A stretch of DNA of 64,000 bases from Xanthobacteraceae bacterium (GTDB taxonomy: Bacteria; Pseudomonadota; Alphaproteobacteria; Rhizobiales; Xanthobacteraceae), in the NCBI GenBank assembly GCA_024508855.1, contig JANINJ010000092.1:30097-94096 (forward strand), read 5' to 3'. The position numbers and the translations under genes were made by a program. Numbering within the stretch: position 1 is the stretch's first letter; each line of letters opens with the position of its first letter. Below are positions 26,455 through 34,591 of the stretch, piece after piece. Under the pieces are notes generated by a model, which was not told the DNA's origin, did no database searches, and saw only the letters and a program-made list of their open reading frames with translations.

Positions 26455-27504
26455 ATGTCAGTGCGGAAGATCGGCGCGATCTGCATTCTTGTCGGCATGG
26501 TGCTGCTCGTGCGAATTCCGCGGTCGGTCGCCGAGGACGCGCCGCCACCGACACCGACTGCTCCCGCCGCGAAGCCGTCAGTCCCTGATGAGACCAATCA
26601 CGACAAGCCCGATGCCAGCGCGCAACCTCAACCCGCGCCAACTGGCGACACCGCCAAAGACACAGCGAAGGATACGACAAAGGATTCAGCCAACAAGGAC
26701 GCTGGCACCCGCGAAGCGATGTGCCTGATGATCGAATCCGCGGCGAAGGCGGCCGGTCTGCCGCTGGAGTTCTTCTCGCGCGTGATCTGGCAGGAGAGCC
26801 GATTCCAGCCCGATGCGGTCGGTCCCGTGACCCGCAGCGGCGAACGCGCGCAGGGCATTGCGCAGTTCATGCCGGGAACGGCGAACGAACGGCGTCTGCT
26901 CGATCCGTTCGATCCGGTGCAGGCACTGCCGAAGTCGGCGGAATTCCTGAGCGAATTGCGCGGCGAATTCGGCAATCTCGGCCTGGCGGCGGCGGCCTAC
27001 AATGCCGGTCCGCGGCGCGTGCGGGAATGGATCGAGGGCAGCGGATCGATGCCGGCCGAGACCCGCAACTATGTGCTCGCGATTACCGGCGTTCCGATCG
27101 ACGACTGGAAGAACGCGACCGATCGTGCGCCGGACCGGGCGGCGGTTTCCAGTTGCCGCGAGTTGATGGCATTGCTTCAGCGCGCACCGAATCCGTTCGT
27201 TGCGGGGTTGGAGCAGCATGTGAAACTGGGCGCCGATCTGCCATGGGGCGTACAGCTTGCGGCTGGCTTTTCGCGGGATCGGGCGCTGGCGATGTATGCG
27301 CGGGCGATGAAGCGGTTGACGCCGGTGATCGGCGATCACGATCCGAACCTGCTGAGTTCGATCTGGCGCAGCCGCGGCACGCGGACCTTCTATCAGGTGC
27401 GGATCGGCACCGACACGCGCGGGGCTGCCAACGACCTGTGCCAGCGTATCCGCCGCGCAGGACAGGCCTGTCTCGTGCTGCGGAACATGCGGGTGAGGGG
27501 CTGA
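26455..27504 (+). CDS. Lytic transglycosylase (SLT domain), 349 residues
   Basis: Cleaves the glycan strands of peptidoglycan. A signal peptide (about 1-26) is followed by a Pro/Ala linker with DTAKDTAKDTTKD-type repeats (to about 85). The SLT domain then shows the catalytic Glu114 (WQESRFQPDA), GIAQFMPGTA and AAYNAGPRRV. The final part (about 300-345; TFYQVRIGTD, then CLVLRN) looks like a SPOR-like fold. It is divergent from the GrdB-like gene and 106 bases away. Confidence 0.9.
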   Translation: MSVRKIGAICILVGMVLLVRIPRSVAEDAPPPTPTAPAAKPSVPDETNHDKPDASAQPQPAPTGDTAKDTAKDTTKDSANKDAGTREAMCLMIESAAKAAGLPLEFFSRVIWQESRFQPDAVGPVTRSGERAQGIAQFMPGTANERRLLDPFDPVQALPKSAEFLSELRGEFGNLGLAAAAYNAGPRRVREWIEGSGSMPAETRNYVLAITGVPIDDWKNATDRAPDRAAVSSCRELMALLQRAPNPFVAGLEQHVKLGADLPWGVQLAAGFSRDRALAMYARAMKRLTPVIGDHDPNLLSSIWRSRGTRTFYQVRIGTDTRGAANDLCQRIRRAGQACLVLRNMRVRG

Positions 27505-27594
27505 GGTCATATCCATGCGTCCGCGGCGGTTGACGTCGAGATGCTTTCGCCGGAGTAGTCGCACAGAACAAACGGCATGCTGCGGGCTTAGACG

Positions 27595-28329
27595 GTGTTT
27601 CCTGCTCTCGACTCTCCGAAATGGCAAGGCGTCGCATCGCCATACTTCATTGGGGTCAAAGCGGTCGGCTCGACGATCCTGACTCTCGTGCTGTTTGCGA
27701 CCTATCTCGGCATCGGTGCACTGGCGCACGACTCCGGCTTCAGCCTCGGCTGGGCGCTGTCGAGCACGCTGTTCGTCTGGGCCGGGCCGGCACAGATCAT
27801 TCTGATCTCCACGCTGGGCACCGGCGGCACCGTCGTGCAGGCGGCCATCGCGGTGACGCTCAGCGCGATCCGGCTGTTTCCCATGGTGGTGTCGGTATTG
27901 CCGATGGTGCGCACGCGGGAGACGCCGATGCGCAAGCTGGCGCTGCCGGCGCATTTCGTTGCCGTCACCATGTGGATCGAATGCTCGCGGATGCTGCCGC
28001 AAGTGCCGCGCGAACGGCGCGTTGCGTTCACGAATGGACTGGGCACCGGACTGGTTTCGGTCTGCCTGATCGCGACCACGCTAGGGTATGTGCTGGCGGC
28101 GAATTTGCCGGAGCTGCTGGCGGCGGCGATCCTGCTGCTGACGCCGCTGGCGTTCCTGTTCTCGACGGCGCGCAACAGCCGCCAACTCGTCGACCGTCTT
28201 GCGCTGGTGCTGGGCCTCGCGCTGTTTCCGCTCATGGCGATGCTGCACACCGGCGTCGATATTCTGCTGAGCGGGGTTGCGGCCGGCACGCTGGCCTACG
28301 GCGTGCACTGGTGGCGGAGGCGGGCATGA
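27595..28329 (+). CDS. azlC: AzlC family branched-chain amino acid exporter subunit
   Basis: 244 residues with seven or so hydrophobic segments. The pattern of AzlC/YgaZ proteins is clear: a GxxAxxxG-type helix near residues 38-55, STLFVWAGPAQ in the second helix region, TLSAIRLFPMVVSVLPM, and a late LLTPLAFLF helix. With AzlD it exports branched-chain amino acids. The first usable start is GTG 27595, since an in-frame stop lies two codons upstream; its ribosome site is weak. It overlaps azlD by 4 bases, so the two are co-translated. Confidence 0.85.
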   Translation: MFPALDSPKWQGVASPYFIGVKAVGSTILTLVLFATYLGIGALAHDSGFSLGWALSSTLFVWAGPAQIILISTLGTGGTVVQAAIAVTLSAIRLFPMVVSVLPMVRTRETPMRKLALPAHFVAVTMWIECSRMLPQVPRERRVAFTNGLGTGLVSVCLIATTLGYVLAANLPELLAAAILLLTPLAFLFSTARNSRQLVDRLALVLGLALFPLMAMLHTGVDILLSGVAAGTLAYGVHWWRRRA

Positions 28330-28670
28330 GCAGCTTCATTGGCGACTGGCACGCATTGCTGATCCTGCTGCTCGCGGGTATCCTGCCCAACGAGATATGG
28401 CGCGTGCTGGGCCTGGTGTTCGGCGGTGGCATCGACGAAGGTTCGGAATTGCTGGTTTGGGTGCGCGCCACCGCCACTGCGATTCTGGCAGGCGTGATCG
28501 CGCAAATTCTGGTGTTTCCGCCGGGCGTGCTGGCGAGCATTCCTGATCTGGTGCGATATGGTGCAGTGGCTGCGGGATTTGCTGCGTTCGTCGCGACACG
28601 GCAATCGATCCTCGCGGGCGTGCTGTGCGGCGAGGCCGTGATGCTCGCCGGCAAATGGTGGCTTGGGTGA
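28326..28670 (+). CDS. azlD: AzlD domain-containing protein, 114 residues
   Basis: Small partner subunit of AzlC with about four membrane helices. The family motif LPNEIWRVLGLVFGG is near the start, and the last helices (YGAVAAGFAAFVATR, ILAGVLCGEAVML) match the usual layout. The ATG overlaps the azlC stop as ATGA. Together the pair would form an exporter for branched-chain or similar amino acids in the inner membrane. Confidence 0.85.
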   Translation: MSSFIGDWHALLILLLAGILPNEIWRVLGLVFGGGIDEGSELLVWVRATATAILAGVIAQILVFPPGVLASIPDLVRYGAVAAGFAAFVATRQSILAGVLCGEAVMLAGKWWLG

Positions 28671-28691
28671 CGCGGAGGCAAGGGCGATAGC

Positions 28692-29186
28692 ATGGTTCGT
28701 GAAAGCGAAATCCGGACGAACGAAGTGGCGGTCGACGCGCCTGCGGCGACCGATGCGGGGCTGGTCTTCATCGGCCGCATTCGCACGCCGTGGACCTCGC
28801 GGCTCGAGACGCCGCGCCAGGGCCGCGTCGATGGTCCGGTTTGCCGGCTCGAGATTTTCGATCCATGGGTGCCGGCGCTGCAGGGCATCGAGCTTTATTC
28901 GAGCCTCGAGGTGATCTACTGGCTGCACATGTCGCGTCGCGATCTTGTATTGCAGAGCCCGAAGAACGACGGCGCGGTGCGCGGCACGTTCTCGCTGCGC
29001 ACGCCGGTACGGCCCAATCCGCTCGGCACCTCGATGGTGAAACTAGTCGACGTCGAAGGCGCAACGGTACTGGTGCGCGGGCTGGATTGCCTCGACGGCA
29101 CGCCGCTAGTCGATCTCAAGCCGGACCGCTGCCAGTTCACGCCGCTCGCGCCGCCCCAGAAGGGCGACTACGAGGTCGGCGAATAG
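28692..29186 (+). CDS. trmO: tRNA (t6A37)-N6-methyltransferase TrmO
   Basis: Methylates threonylcarbamoyl-adenosine at position 37 of certain tRNAs, using S-adenosylmethionine; this fine-tunes decoding of ACY codons. The YaeB/VirR/TsaA fold is shown by IGRIRTPW near the N-terminus, [34 protein letters not shown] (the most conserved block) and the end [12 protein letters not shown]. Length 164 is slightly shorter than the E. coli enzyme, as in many alphaproteobacteria. AGGG precedes ATG 28692. Confidence 0.87.
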   Translation: MVRESEIRTNEVAVDAPAATDAGLVFIGRIRTPWTSRLETPRQGRVDGPVCRLEIFDPWVPALQGIELYSSLEVIYWLHMSRRDLVLQSPKNDGAVRGTFSLRTPVRPNPLGTSMVKLVDVEGATVLVRGLDCLDGTPLVDLKPDRCQFTPLAPPQKGDYEVGE

Positions 29187-29211
29187 CGCGCGTGTTGGCA
29201 GGAAAGTTGGA

Positions 29212-29640
29212 TCAACCGCTTTTCAGCGCGGCGATCAGCTTGGCGGCGTGACCTTCCAGCACTTTCATATCTTCCTTGCGGCTTGCCGGCGGCAGCAACG
29301 CGACGCCGTCGAAGCGGGGAATCACATGCATGTGCAGGTGATAGACCTCCTGGCCGCTGGCAGGTTCGCTGAATTGCACGATCATCATGCCGTCCGCGTT
29401 GAAGGCCGGCATTGCAGCACGGGCGATCAGGCGCGATGCGCGCGCGACATGGGCGAAGTCGTCGGCTGAAATGTCGAGCAGGTTACGCGCCGGAGCCTTC
29501 GGGATCACCAGCGTATGGCCGGGCGCGCGCGGCATGATGTCGAGAAAGGCGAGGACGTGATCGTTCTCGTAGACCTTGAAGCAGGGAATTTCCCCGCGCA
29601 GGATTTTCGCGAAGATATTATTGGTGTCGTAGGCGGTCAT
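29212..29640 (-). CDS. HIT family nucleotide-binding protein, 142 residues
   Basis: A histidine-triad hydrolase or transferase of the HinT group, acting on nucleotide-ribose phosphoramidates or similar. The triad motif HLHMH lies at 101-105 (catalytic His103), with the preceding GQEVYHLHMHVIPRF block and the N-terminal IFAKILRGEIPCFKVYEND typical of the family. AGGAG precedes ATG 29640. It is the last gene of a minus-strand run that starts with RidA. Confidence 0.92.
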   Translation of the reverse strand: MTAYDTNNIFAKILRGEIPCFKVYENDHVLAFLDIMPRAPGHTLVIPKAPARNLLDISADDFAHVARASRLIARAAMPAFNADGMMIVQFSEPASGQEVYHLHMHVIPRFDGVALLPPASRKEDMKVLEGHAAKLIAALKSG

Positions 29641-29688
29641 GCTGGCTCCTGAAATCGCGGGTCACTTTCACCGGCCAGCTTGTGGCGG

Positions 29689-30864
29689 TCAAGACGGATC
29701 GTTGCCGCTGCCCTTGCGGAACGGGCCGGCATCGGTCAGTTCGCGAACCGCCTCGGCAACGTAAGCGCGTTCGTGCTTCAGGTAATCGTGCACGGCGCGG
29801 CGCAGCGCCGGATCGGCGATGTAATGCGCGGAGTAGGTGGTTTGCGGCAGGTAGCCGCGTGCGATCTTGTGTTCGCCCTGCGCGCCGGCCTCGACGGTCT
29901 TCAGGCCGTGGCGGATCGCGAAATCGATCGCCTGATAATAGCAGACCTCGAAATGCAGGAACGGGTGATGCTCGATGGCGCCCCAGTGCCTGCCGAACAG
30001 CGTATCGCTGCCGATGAAGTTGATCGCGCCGGCGATCCAGCGGCCGTTGCGCTTCGCCATGATCAGCGCGATGCGATCGGCCATGGTTTCGCCGACCTGC
30101 GAGTAGAACGCGCGCGTCAGGTAAGGACGCCCCCATTTGCGCGAGCCGGTCTCCATGTAGAATTCGAAGAAGGCATCCCACACTTCCTCGGTCAGGTCGC
30201 CGCCGGTCAGGGCGTGGATGGTGATACCGTTGGCGAGGGCGTCGCGGCGCTCGCGGCGGATCGCCTTGCGGTGGCGTGAGGCGAGGGTGGCGAGAAAATC
30301 CTCGAAGCTCGCATAGCCTTCGTTGCGCCAGTGGAATTGTTGGTCGGTGCGCTGCAGGAAATCCTCGCCGGCGAGGAACGCCCATTCGCTCTCCTGCGCG
30401 AACGTGACGTGCACCGAGGACGCTTCGACCGCATTGCAGAGCGCCTTCAGACCGCCCGCGAGCGCGGCGCGAACACGGTCGGCATCGACACCCTCGCGCA
30501 CCAGCAGGCGCGGGCCGGACGCAGGCGTGAACGGCACCGAGGCCTGCAGCTTGGGATAATATTGACCGCCGGCGCGCTCATAGGCATCGGCCCAGCCGCG
30601 GTCGAACACGTATTCGCCCTGCGAGTGCGATTTCAGATAACACGGCACCAGGCCGACGATCTTGCTATCCAGCTTTGCCACCAGATGCCGAGGCCCCCAG
30701 CCGGTGCGGGGGCAGGCGGAATTCGATTGCTCGCAGGCGGCAAAGAAGGCGTGACTGACAAACGGATTGTAAGCCGATCCGGGATTGGCGCAGGCATCCC
30801 AGTCCGCAGCCGGAATCATGCTTGCGGACGAGACTGCTTCGAGGGTGATTTCGGATGACGCCAT
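29689..30864 (-). CDS. GNAT/FemAB-like acyltransferase family protein (PF04339-like), 391 residues
   Basis: A large predicted N-acyltransferase-like protein. N-terminal residues IPAADWDACANP and NPFVSHAFFAACEQS, the middle FEDFLATLASRHRKAIRRERRDA, and C-terminal GRHWGAIEHHPFLHFEVCYYQAIDFAI with AGAQGEHKIARGYLP match proteins often labelled peptidoglycan biosynthesis/GNAT. No direct evidence shows which acceptor it uses. ATG 30864 is used; a longer in-frame start at 30951 lacks support. It lies between GDPD and HIT genes on the same strand. Confidence 0.85.
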   Translation of the reverse strand: MASSEITLEAVSSASMIPAADWDACANPGSAYNPFVSHAFFAACEQSNSACPRTGWGPRHLVAKLDSKIVGLVPCYLKSHSQGEYVFDRGWADAYERAGGQYYPKLQASVPFTPASGPRLLVREGVDADRVRAALAGGLKALCNAVEASSVHVTFAQESEWAFLAGEDFLQRTDQQFHWRNEGYASFEDFLATLASRHRKAIRRERRDALANGITIHALTGGDLTEEVWDAFFEFYMETGSRKWGRPYLTRAFYSQVGETMADRIALIMAKRNGRWIAGAINFIGSDTLFGRHWGAIEHHPFLHFEVCYYQAIDFAIRHGLKTVEAGAQGEHKIARGYLPQTTYSAHYIADPALRRAVHDYLKHERAYVAEAVRELTDAGPFRKGSGNDPS

Positions 30865-30963
30865 CAATGATCTGAACCGGTCACGTTGGCGGTATACTCC
30901 AGACAGTGACGAACTGATCTTATAAGTTGTGGGCGATCCGCACCAGTTCAAGGGCGTTCTGCA

Positions 30964-31716
30964 TCATGGATCTGGAACAAATCCCTCGAACACCATCTGG
31001 TCCGCATAGCGCGCGGCGCGGGCGCGCTGCTCCGGAGTGCGGATGGTCCAGGCCAGCAGCGGGCAGCCGAAAATGTTGCGGGCGATCCACGGCGCAGGGG
31101 CGGGAAGCTGCTCGATCCAGTAGTTGACGAAATGCGGCTGCGTCTGCATGGCGTGGCGCAGATACAGCATGCCATCACGCTGCGCGGGCGTCAGCTTGGC
31201 CCAGTAGCTATCGTCGTAGGTGCGTTGGGCGATGATCCCGCGCGGCAATGCAGGCAACGCCTCGCGCAGCACCAGTACCTGATCCGGATCGAACGACATC
31301 ACCGCCGCCGGCCCGGTATATGACGCGAGCACCTCGGCGATGCGCCGGACCAGCTTGCGGTCGCCGTCGAAGTGACTCTTCACCTCGATCACCAGCGGCA
31401 CGCGACCCGCAACCAGCGTGCAGAGATCGCCGAGCGATATCATCCGCTCCGGCGTGTCCTTGAACGTCACCTGTCGCAGTTGCGCCGCCGTCATGTCGCG
31501 CAATGCGCCGCTGCCGTCGGTCAGCCGGCCGAGCGCATCGTCGTGATGCACCATGGCCTCGCCGTCGGCGGTGAGCTGCAGATCGGTCTCGATGGCGAAG
31601 TTGCCCGCGACCGCCGCCGTAAACGCGCCCGGCATGTTCTCGACGATGCCGCGGGCGCGATCGTGCAGGCCGCGATGGGCGACCGGACGCGCGATCAGCC
31701 AGTCGGGTGCGCGCAT
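30964..31716 (-). CDS. Glycerophosphodiester phosphodiesterase family protein, 250 residues
   Basis: Cleaves glycerophosphodiesters from phospholipid turnover to an alcohol and glycerol-3-phosphate. Metal and catalytic residues are visible in AHRGLHD (His14, Arg15), IETDLQLT (Glu43, Asp45) and VHHDD (His58). LVIEVKS supplies the next Glu and Lys, and LLAWTIRTPEQ the barrel end. There is no signal peptide, so it acts in the cytoplasm. It starts 12 bases after the RidA stop and is probably co-transcribed with it. Confidence 0.92.
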   Translation of the reverse strand: MRAPDWLIARPVAHRGLHDRARGIVENMPGAFTAAVAGNFAIETDLQLTADGEAMVHHDDALGRLTDGSGALRDMTAAQLRQVTFKDTPERMISLGDLCTLVAGRVPLVIEVKSHFDGDRKLVRRIAEVLASYTGPAAVMSFDPDQVLVLREALPALPRGIIAQRTYDDSYWAKLTPAQRDGMLYLRHAMQTQPHFVNYWIEQLPAPAPWIARNIFGCPLLAWTIRTPEQRARAARYADQMVFEGFVPDP

Positions 31717-31728
31717 CGCGGCGTCCGG

Positions 31729-32196
31729 TCAGGAGACTTCGAAGATGCCTTCGACTTCCACCGCAGCGTCGCCCGGCAGCGATGCCACGCCGACGGTGGA
31801 GCGCGCATGACGTCCCTTGTCGCCGAAGGCGGCGACCATCAGGTCGGATGCGCCGTTGAGTACCTTCGGTCCGTCGACGAAGTCGGGCGCGGAATTGACG
31901 AAGCCGCCGAGACGCACGACGCGCGTAACCTTGTCGAGGTCGCCGAGCGCAGCCTTGATCTGCGCCAGCAGGTTGATCGCGCAGCCGCGCGCAGCCGCAT
32001 TGCCTTGCTCGATGGTGACGCCGGCGCCGAGCTTGCCTTTCGCGATCAGCTTGCCTTCGGCATTGACGCAAACCTGGCCCGACACGATCAGCAGGTTTCC
32101 GGTGCGGACGAAGCCGACATAATTCGCGATCGGGCTCGCCGGTTCATGCAACACGATGCCCTGTGCCGCGAGTTTCTGCTCAACTGTTCCTGCCAT
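31729..32196 (-). CDS. RidA family protein, 155 residues
   Basis: RidA proteins hydrolyse reactive enamine/imine intermediates from PLP enzymes; this member belongs to the longer YjgF-like group of about 150 residues. Motifs include GIVLHEPASPIANYVGFVRTGNLLIVSGQ, AARGCAINLLAQIKAALGDLD and GRHARSTVGVASLP with a candidate catalytic Arg. ATG 32196 is used because GGGGA lies upstream and the family starts near there. It heads the minus-strand set RidA, GDPD, acyltransferase-like and HIT. Confidence 0.9.
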   Translation of the reverse strand: MAGTVEQKLAAQGIVLHEPASPIANYVGFVRTGNLLIVSGQVCVNAEGKLIAKGKLGAGVTIEQGNAAARGCAINLLAQIKAALGDLDKVTRVVRLGGFVNSAPDFVDGPKVLNGASDLMVAAFGDKGRHARSTVGVASLPGDAAVEVEGIFEVS

Positions 32197-32323
32197 GACA
32201 TTCCCCAATGATTGCTGTCGCGCCCAAACCCCGTCGACCGAATACCCCTCGGTCGACACACCCTATTTCGCCTATCGTGGAATGACATGCAAGCGACCCG
32301 CACGCACGGGCGCTCGCACGCAG

Positions 32324-33352
32324 TTATGCAACGCGTGCGCAATTACCGTCGTGGTGCACGCATTGATTGACTTCGACGGTGATGTGGCTGAGGTTTTTCA
32401 CTTCAATCAGGCGCGATTTGTAGGATTCCGAAGGTTTCGGCTGATCGGTGACGATTGTCACAATAGCAGCATAATGGCCCGGCCCGACTTGCCACAGATG
32501 CAGGTCGGAAACTCGATCGCCGTCGATCTCGAGCCGTTCGCGAATGGTGCCGGCAAGCTTCGGATCGGGCACTACGTCGATCAGGATCGCGCCGGTGGTT
32601 CGGATCAATCCGAAGGCCCAGCTTGCGATCACGACACTGCCGACGAGGCCGACCGCCGCGTCGATCCAGACCCAGCCAAAGGATTTCGCCAGCACGAGTC
32701 CGGCGATCGCCAGCACGGATGTCGCAGCATCCGCCAGCACGTGCACATAGGCGGCGCGCAGATTGTTGTCGCTGTGATGATCGTGGCCATGATCGGCGTG
32801 AGCGTGATGAGCGTGATGAGCGTGATCGTGGTGGTCATGACCGTGGTGGTCGTGATCGTGCGAATGGCTATGCGAATGGCCGTGGTGATGATCGTGGTCC
32901 TCGCGCAGCAGCCATGCCGACGCCAGATTGACGACGAGACCCAGCGCAGCAATGGCAATCGCTTCGTCATAGGCAATCGGTTGCGGGCTGGCGAAGCGCC
33001 CGATGCTTTCATAGGCCACCATCAGCGCGATCATTCCGAGCACGATCGCGCTGGCAAAGGCGGCGAGGTCGCCGAGTTTGCCGGTGCCGAACGCGAAGCG
33101 CGGACTGTGCGCATGCTGGCGTGCGTAACGATAGGCAAGGGCGGCGATCCCGATCGCCACTGCATGGGTGGACATGTGCCAGCCATCGGCCAGCAGCGCC
33201 ATCGAGCCGAAGATGCTGCCGCCGATGATTTCGGCCGTCATCATCGCCAGCGTCAGCCAGACCACCAGCCAGGTCCGCCGCTCGTTGCGCGCGTGCTGGC
33301 TGCCGAGAAAGACGTGATCGTGCGTCCATTTTTCGAGCGAATGCGAATGCAT
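32324..33352 (-). CDS. dmeF: Cation diffusion facilitator, DmeF-like Co/Ni exporter
   Basis: 342 residues, six membrane helices and a cytoplasmic C-terminal domain. The start SLEKWTHDHVFLG and HARNERRTW are typical of DmeF. Metal sites appear as LLADGWHMSTHA in helix 2 and HVLADAATSVLA in helix 5. The loop between helices 4 and 5 (about residues 150-195) is extremely His/Asp-rich, so it can bind several metal ions. A CCTGTACAGG palindrome (33360-33369) overlaps its ribosome site. No dmeR regulator is adjacent. Export of Co2+/Ni2+ (or Zn2+) is family-based inference. Confidence 0.9.
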   Translation of the reverse strand: MHSHSLEKWTHDHVFLGSQHARNERRTWLVVWLTLAMMTAEIIGGSIFGSMALLADGWHMSTHAVAIGIAALAYRYARQHAHSPRFAFGTGKLGDLAAFASAIVLGMIALMVAYESIGRFASPQPIAYDEAIAIAALGLVVNLASAWLLREDHDHHHGHSHSHSHDHDHHGHDHHDHAHHAHHAHADHGHDHHSDNNLRAAYVHVLADAATSVLAIAGLVLAKSFGWVWIDAAVGLVGSVVIASWAFGLIRTTGAILIDVVPDPKLAGTIRERLEIDGDRVSDLHLWQVGPGHYAAIVTIVTDQPKPSESYKSRLIEVKNLSHITVEVNQCVHHDGNCARVA

Positions 33353-33521
33353 GACTAATCCTGTACAGGCCTTCTACAAACCTTGGCTTCAGACCTTGGG
33401 CGTCAGATTTTCTGGCCGCGCTGCGCGGCTGCGGTCAATTCACACTTTCCCGCGAGCAGCCCCAGTTGAGGCGCAATAGCTGGCTTAATATGGTGTAGAT
33501 TCGTTGCTCCAGGGAGACCAT

Positions 33522-34391
33522 ATGCGCCGTTCATATCAAAGATTGCGTCTAAAATCAGTAGTTCCGGCGCTGGCCGCGATAGTCGGCGCGCTGGCGCTCG
33601 GTGGAGGAGCGGCTCATGCTGCGGCCAACGCCCCGTTCATGGCGCATCAGGCGGTGTACGATCTCAGCCTGCTGAAGACGCGCGGCGGTGCCTCGATCGA
33701 CAATGCGCGCGGCCGCATCGTCTACGATTTCTCGGGGAGCGCTTGCGAGGGTTACAACTCCGAATTCCGCCAGGTCTCCGAACTCGACAACGGCGAAGGC
33801 AAGAAGACGATCAGCGATCTGAGCTCGACCAGCTGGGAATCCGCCGATGGCAAGACCTACCGCTTCAAGATCGACACCCGGATGAACGACAACGATTCGA
33901 CGAATGTCGATGGTGTTGCGGAACGGAGCGGCGATCACATCACCGTCAAACTGAAGCAGCCGGTCACCAAGACCTTCACCCTCGACGGCAATACCGTGTT
34001 TCCCACCGAACAGATCCGCCGCATCATCGCCGCCGCGCGCGACGGAAAATCGTTGCTGGAGCTCACCGTCTATGACGGCTCCGACACCGGCGAGAAGCTC
34101 TACAGTACGCTGACCGTGATCGGTAAGCCGATTGCCGGCGACCAGGCCACCAATCCCGATCCCACGACCAAGAACGACAAGATGAAGACGCTGACGCGCT
34201 GGCCGGTCACCGTCAGCTATTACGATCGCGACGCGAAGACCAATAGCGGCGAGCAGACGCCGGTCTACGCCATGTCGTTCGAACTGTACGAGAACGGCGT
34301 CTCGCGCAAGCTCGTGCTCGATTACAACGACTTCGTGATCGCGGGGGCCGTCGACAAGTTTGAGCCCAAGGATAGCAAACCTTGTAAGTAA
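33522..34391 (+). CDS. eipB: EipB family cell-envelope protein (DUF1849), 289 residues
   Basis: A periplasmic beta-spiral protein needed for envelope integrity in Brucella. Signal peptide residues about 12-34 end in AHA. Characteristic features are FMAHQAVYDLSL at the start of the mature chain, Cys75 in SGSACEGYNSEFR and Cys288 in the last three residues; this pair would form the conserved disulfide. The middle has DGVAERSGDHITVKLKQPV and TVFPTEQIRRII. GGGAGA precedes ATG 33522. It is divergent from dmeF and followed by repeat B. Confidence 0.9.
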   Translation: MRRSYQRLRLKSVVPALAAIVGALALGGGAAHAAANAPFMAHQAVYDLSLLKTRGGASIDNARGRIVYDFSGSACEGYNSEFRQVSELDNGEGKKTISDLSSTSWESADGKTYRFKIDTRMNDNDSTNVDGVAERSGDHITVKLKQPVTKTFTLDGNTVFPTEQIRRIIAAARDGKSLLELTVYDGSDTGEKLYSTLTVIGKPIAGDQATNPDPTTKNDKMKTLTRWPVTVSYYDRDAKTNSGEQTPVYAMSFELYENGVSRKLVLDYNDFVIAGAVDKFEPKDSKPCK

Positions 34392-34413
34392 AGCGGCCCC
34401 GGCCGACAACCGC

Positions 34414-34573
34414 GTCGTCCCTGCGAAAGCAGGGACCCATACGCCGTGTCGTTCGTGTTGCGGGGAGCGCAAATTCCGATCAACTTTAAATCAAGTTGCA
34501 CGGATTTGGCCATCGGACCTGTCGTGTATCATCAATGCCAGGGGTTCTGGGTCCCTGCCTTCGCAGGGACGAC
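34414..34573. repeat. Palindromic intergenic repeat, family B
   Basis: About 160 bases whose ends are GTCGTCCCTGCG and CGCAGGGACGAC. Each end folds into its own hairpin (CCCTGCGAAAGCAGGG on the left, GGGTCCCTGCCTTCGCAGGGAC on the right). The middle is less structured. It sits between the convergent eipB and dinB genes and probably also acts as a transcription barrier. Confidence 0.8.
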
Positions 34574-34591
34574 TAAGAGGGTGACCTGCTC

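Noticed and set aside
32797..32826. Near-tandem GTGATGAGC units as a satellite or CRISPR-like repeat
   Set aside because: They encode the His-rich loop of the metal exporter and have no spacers.
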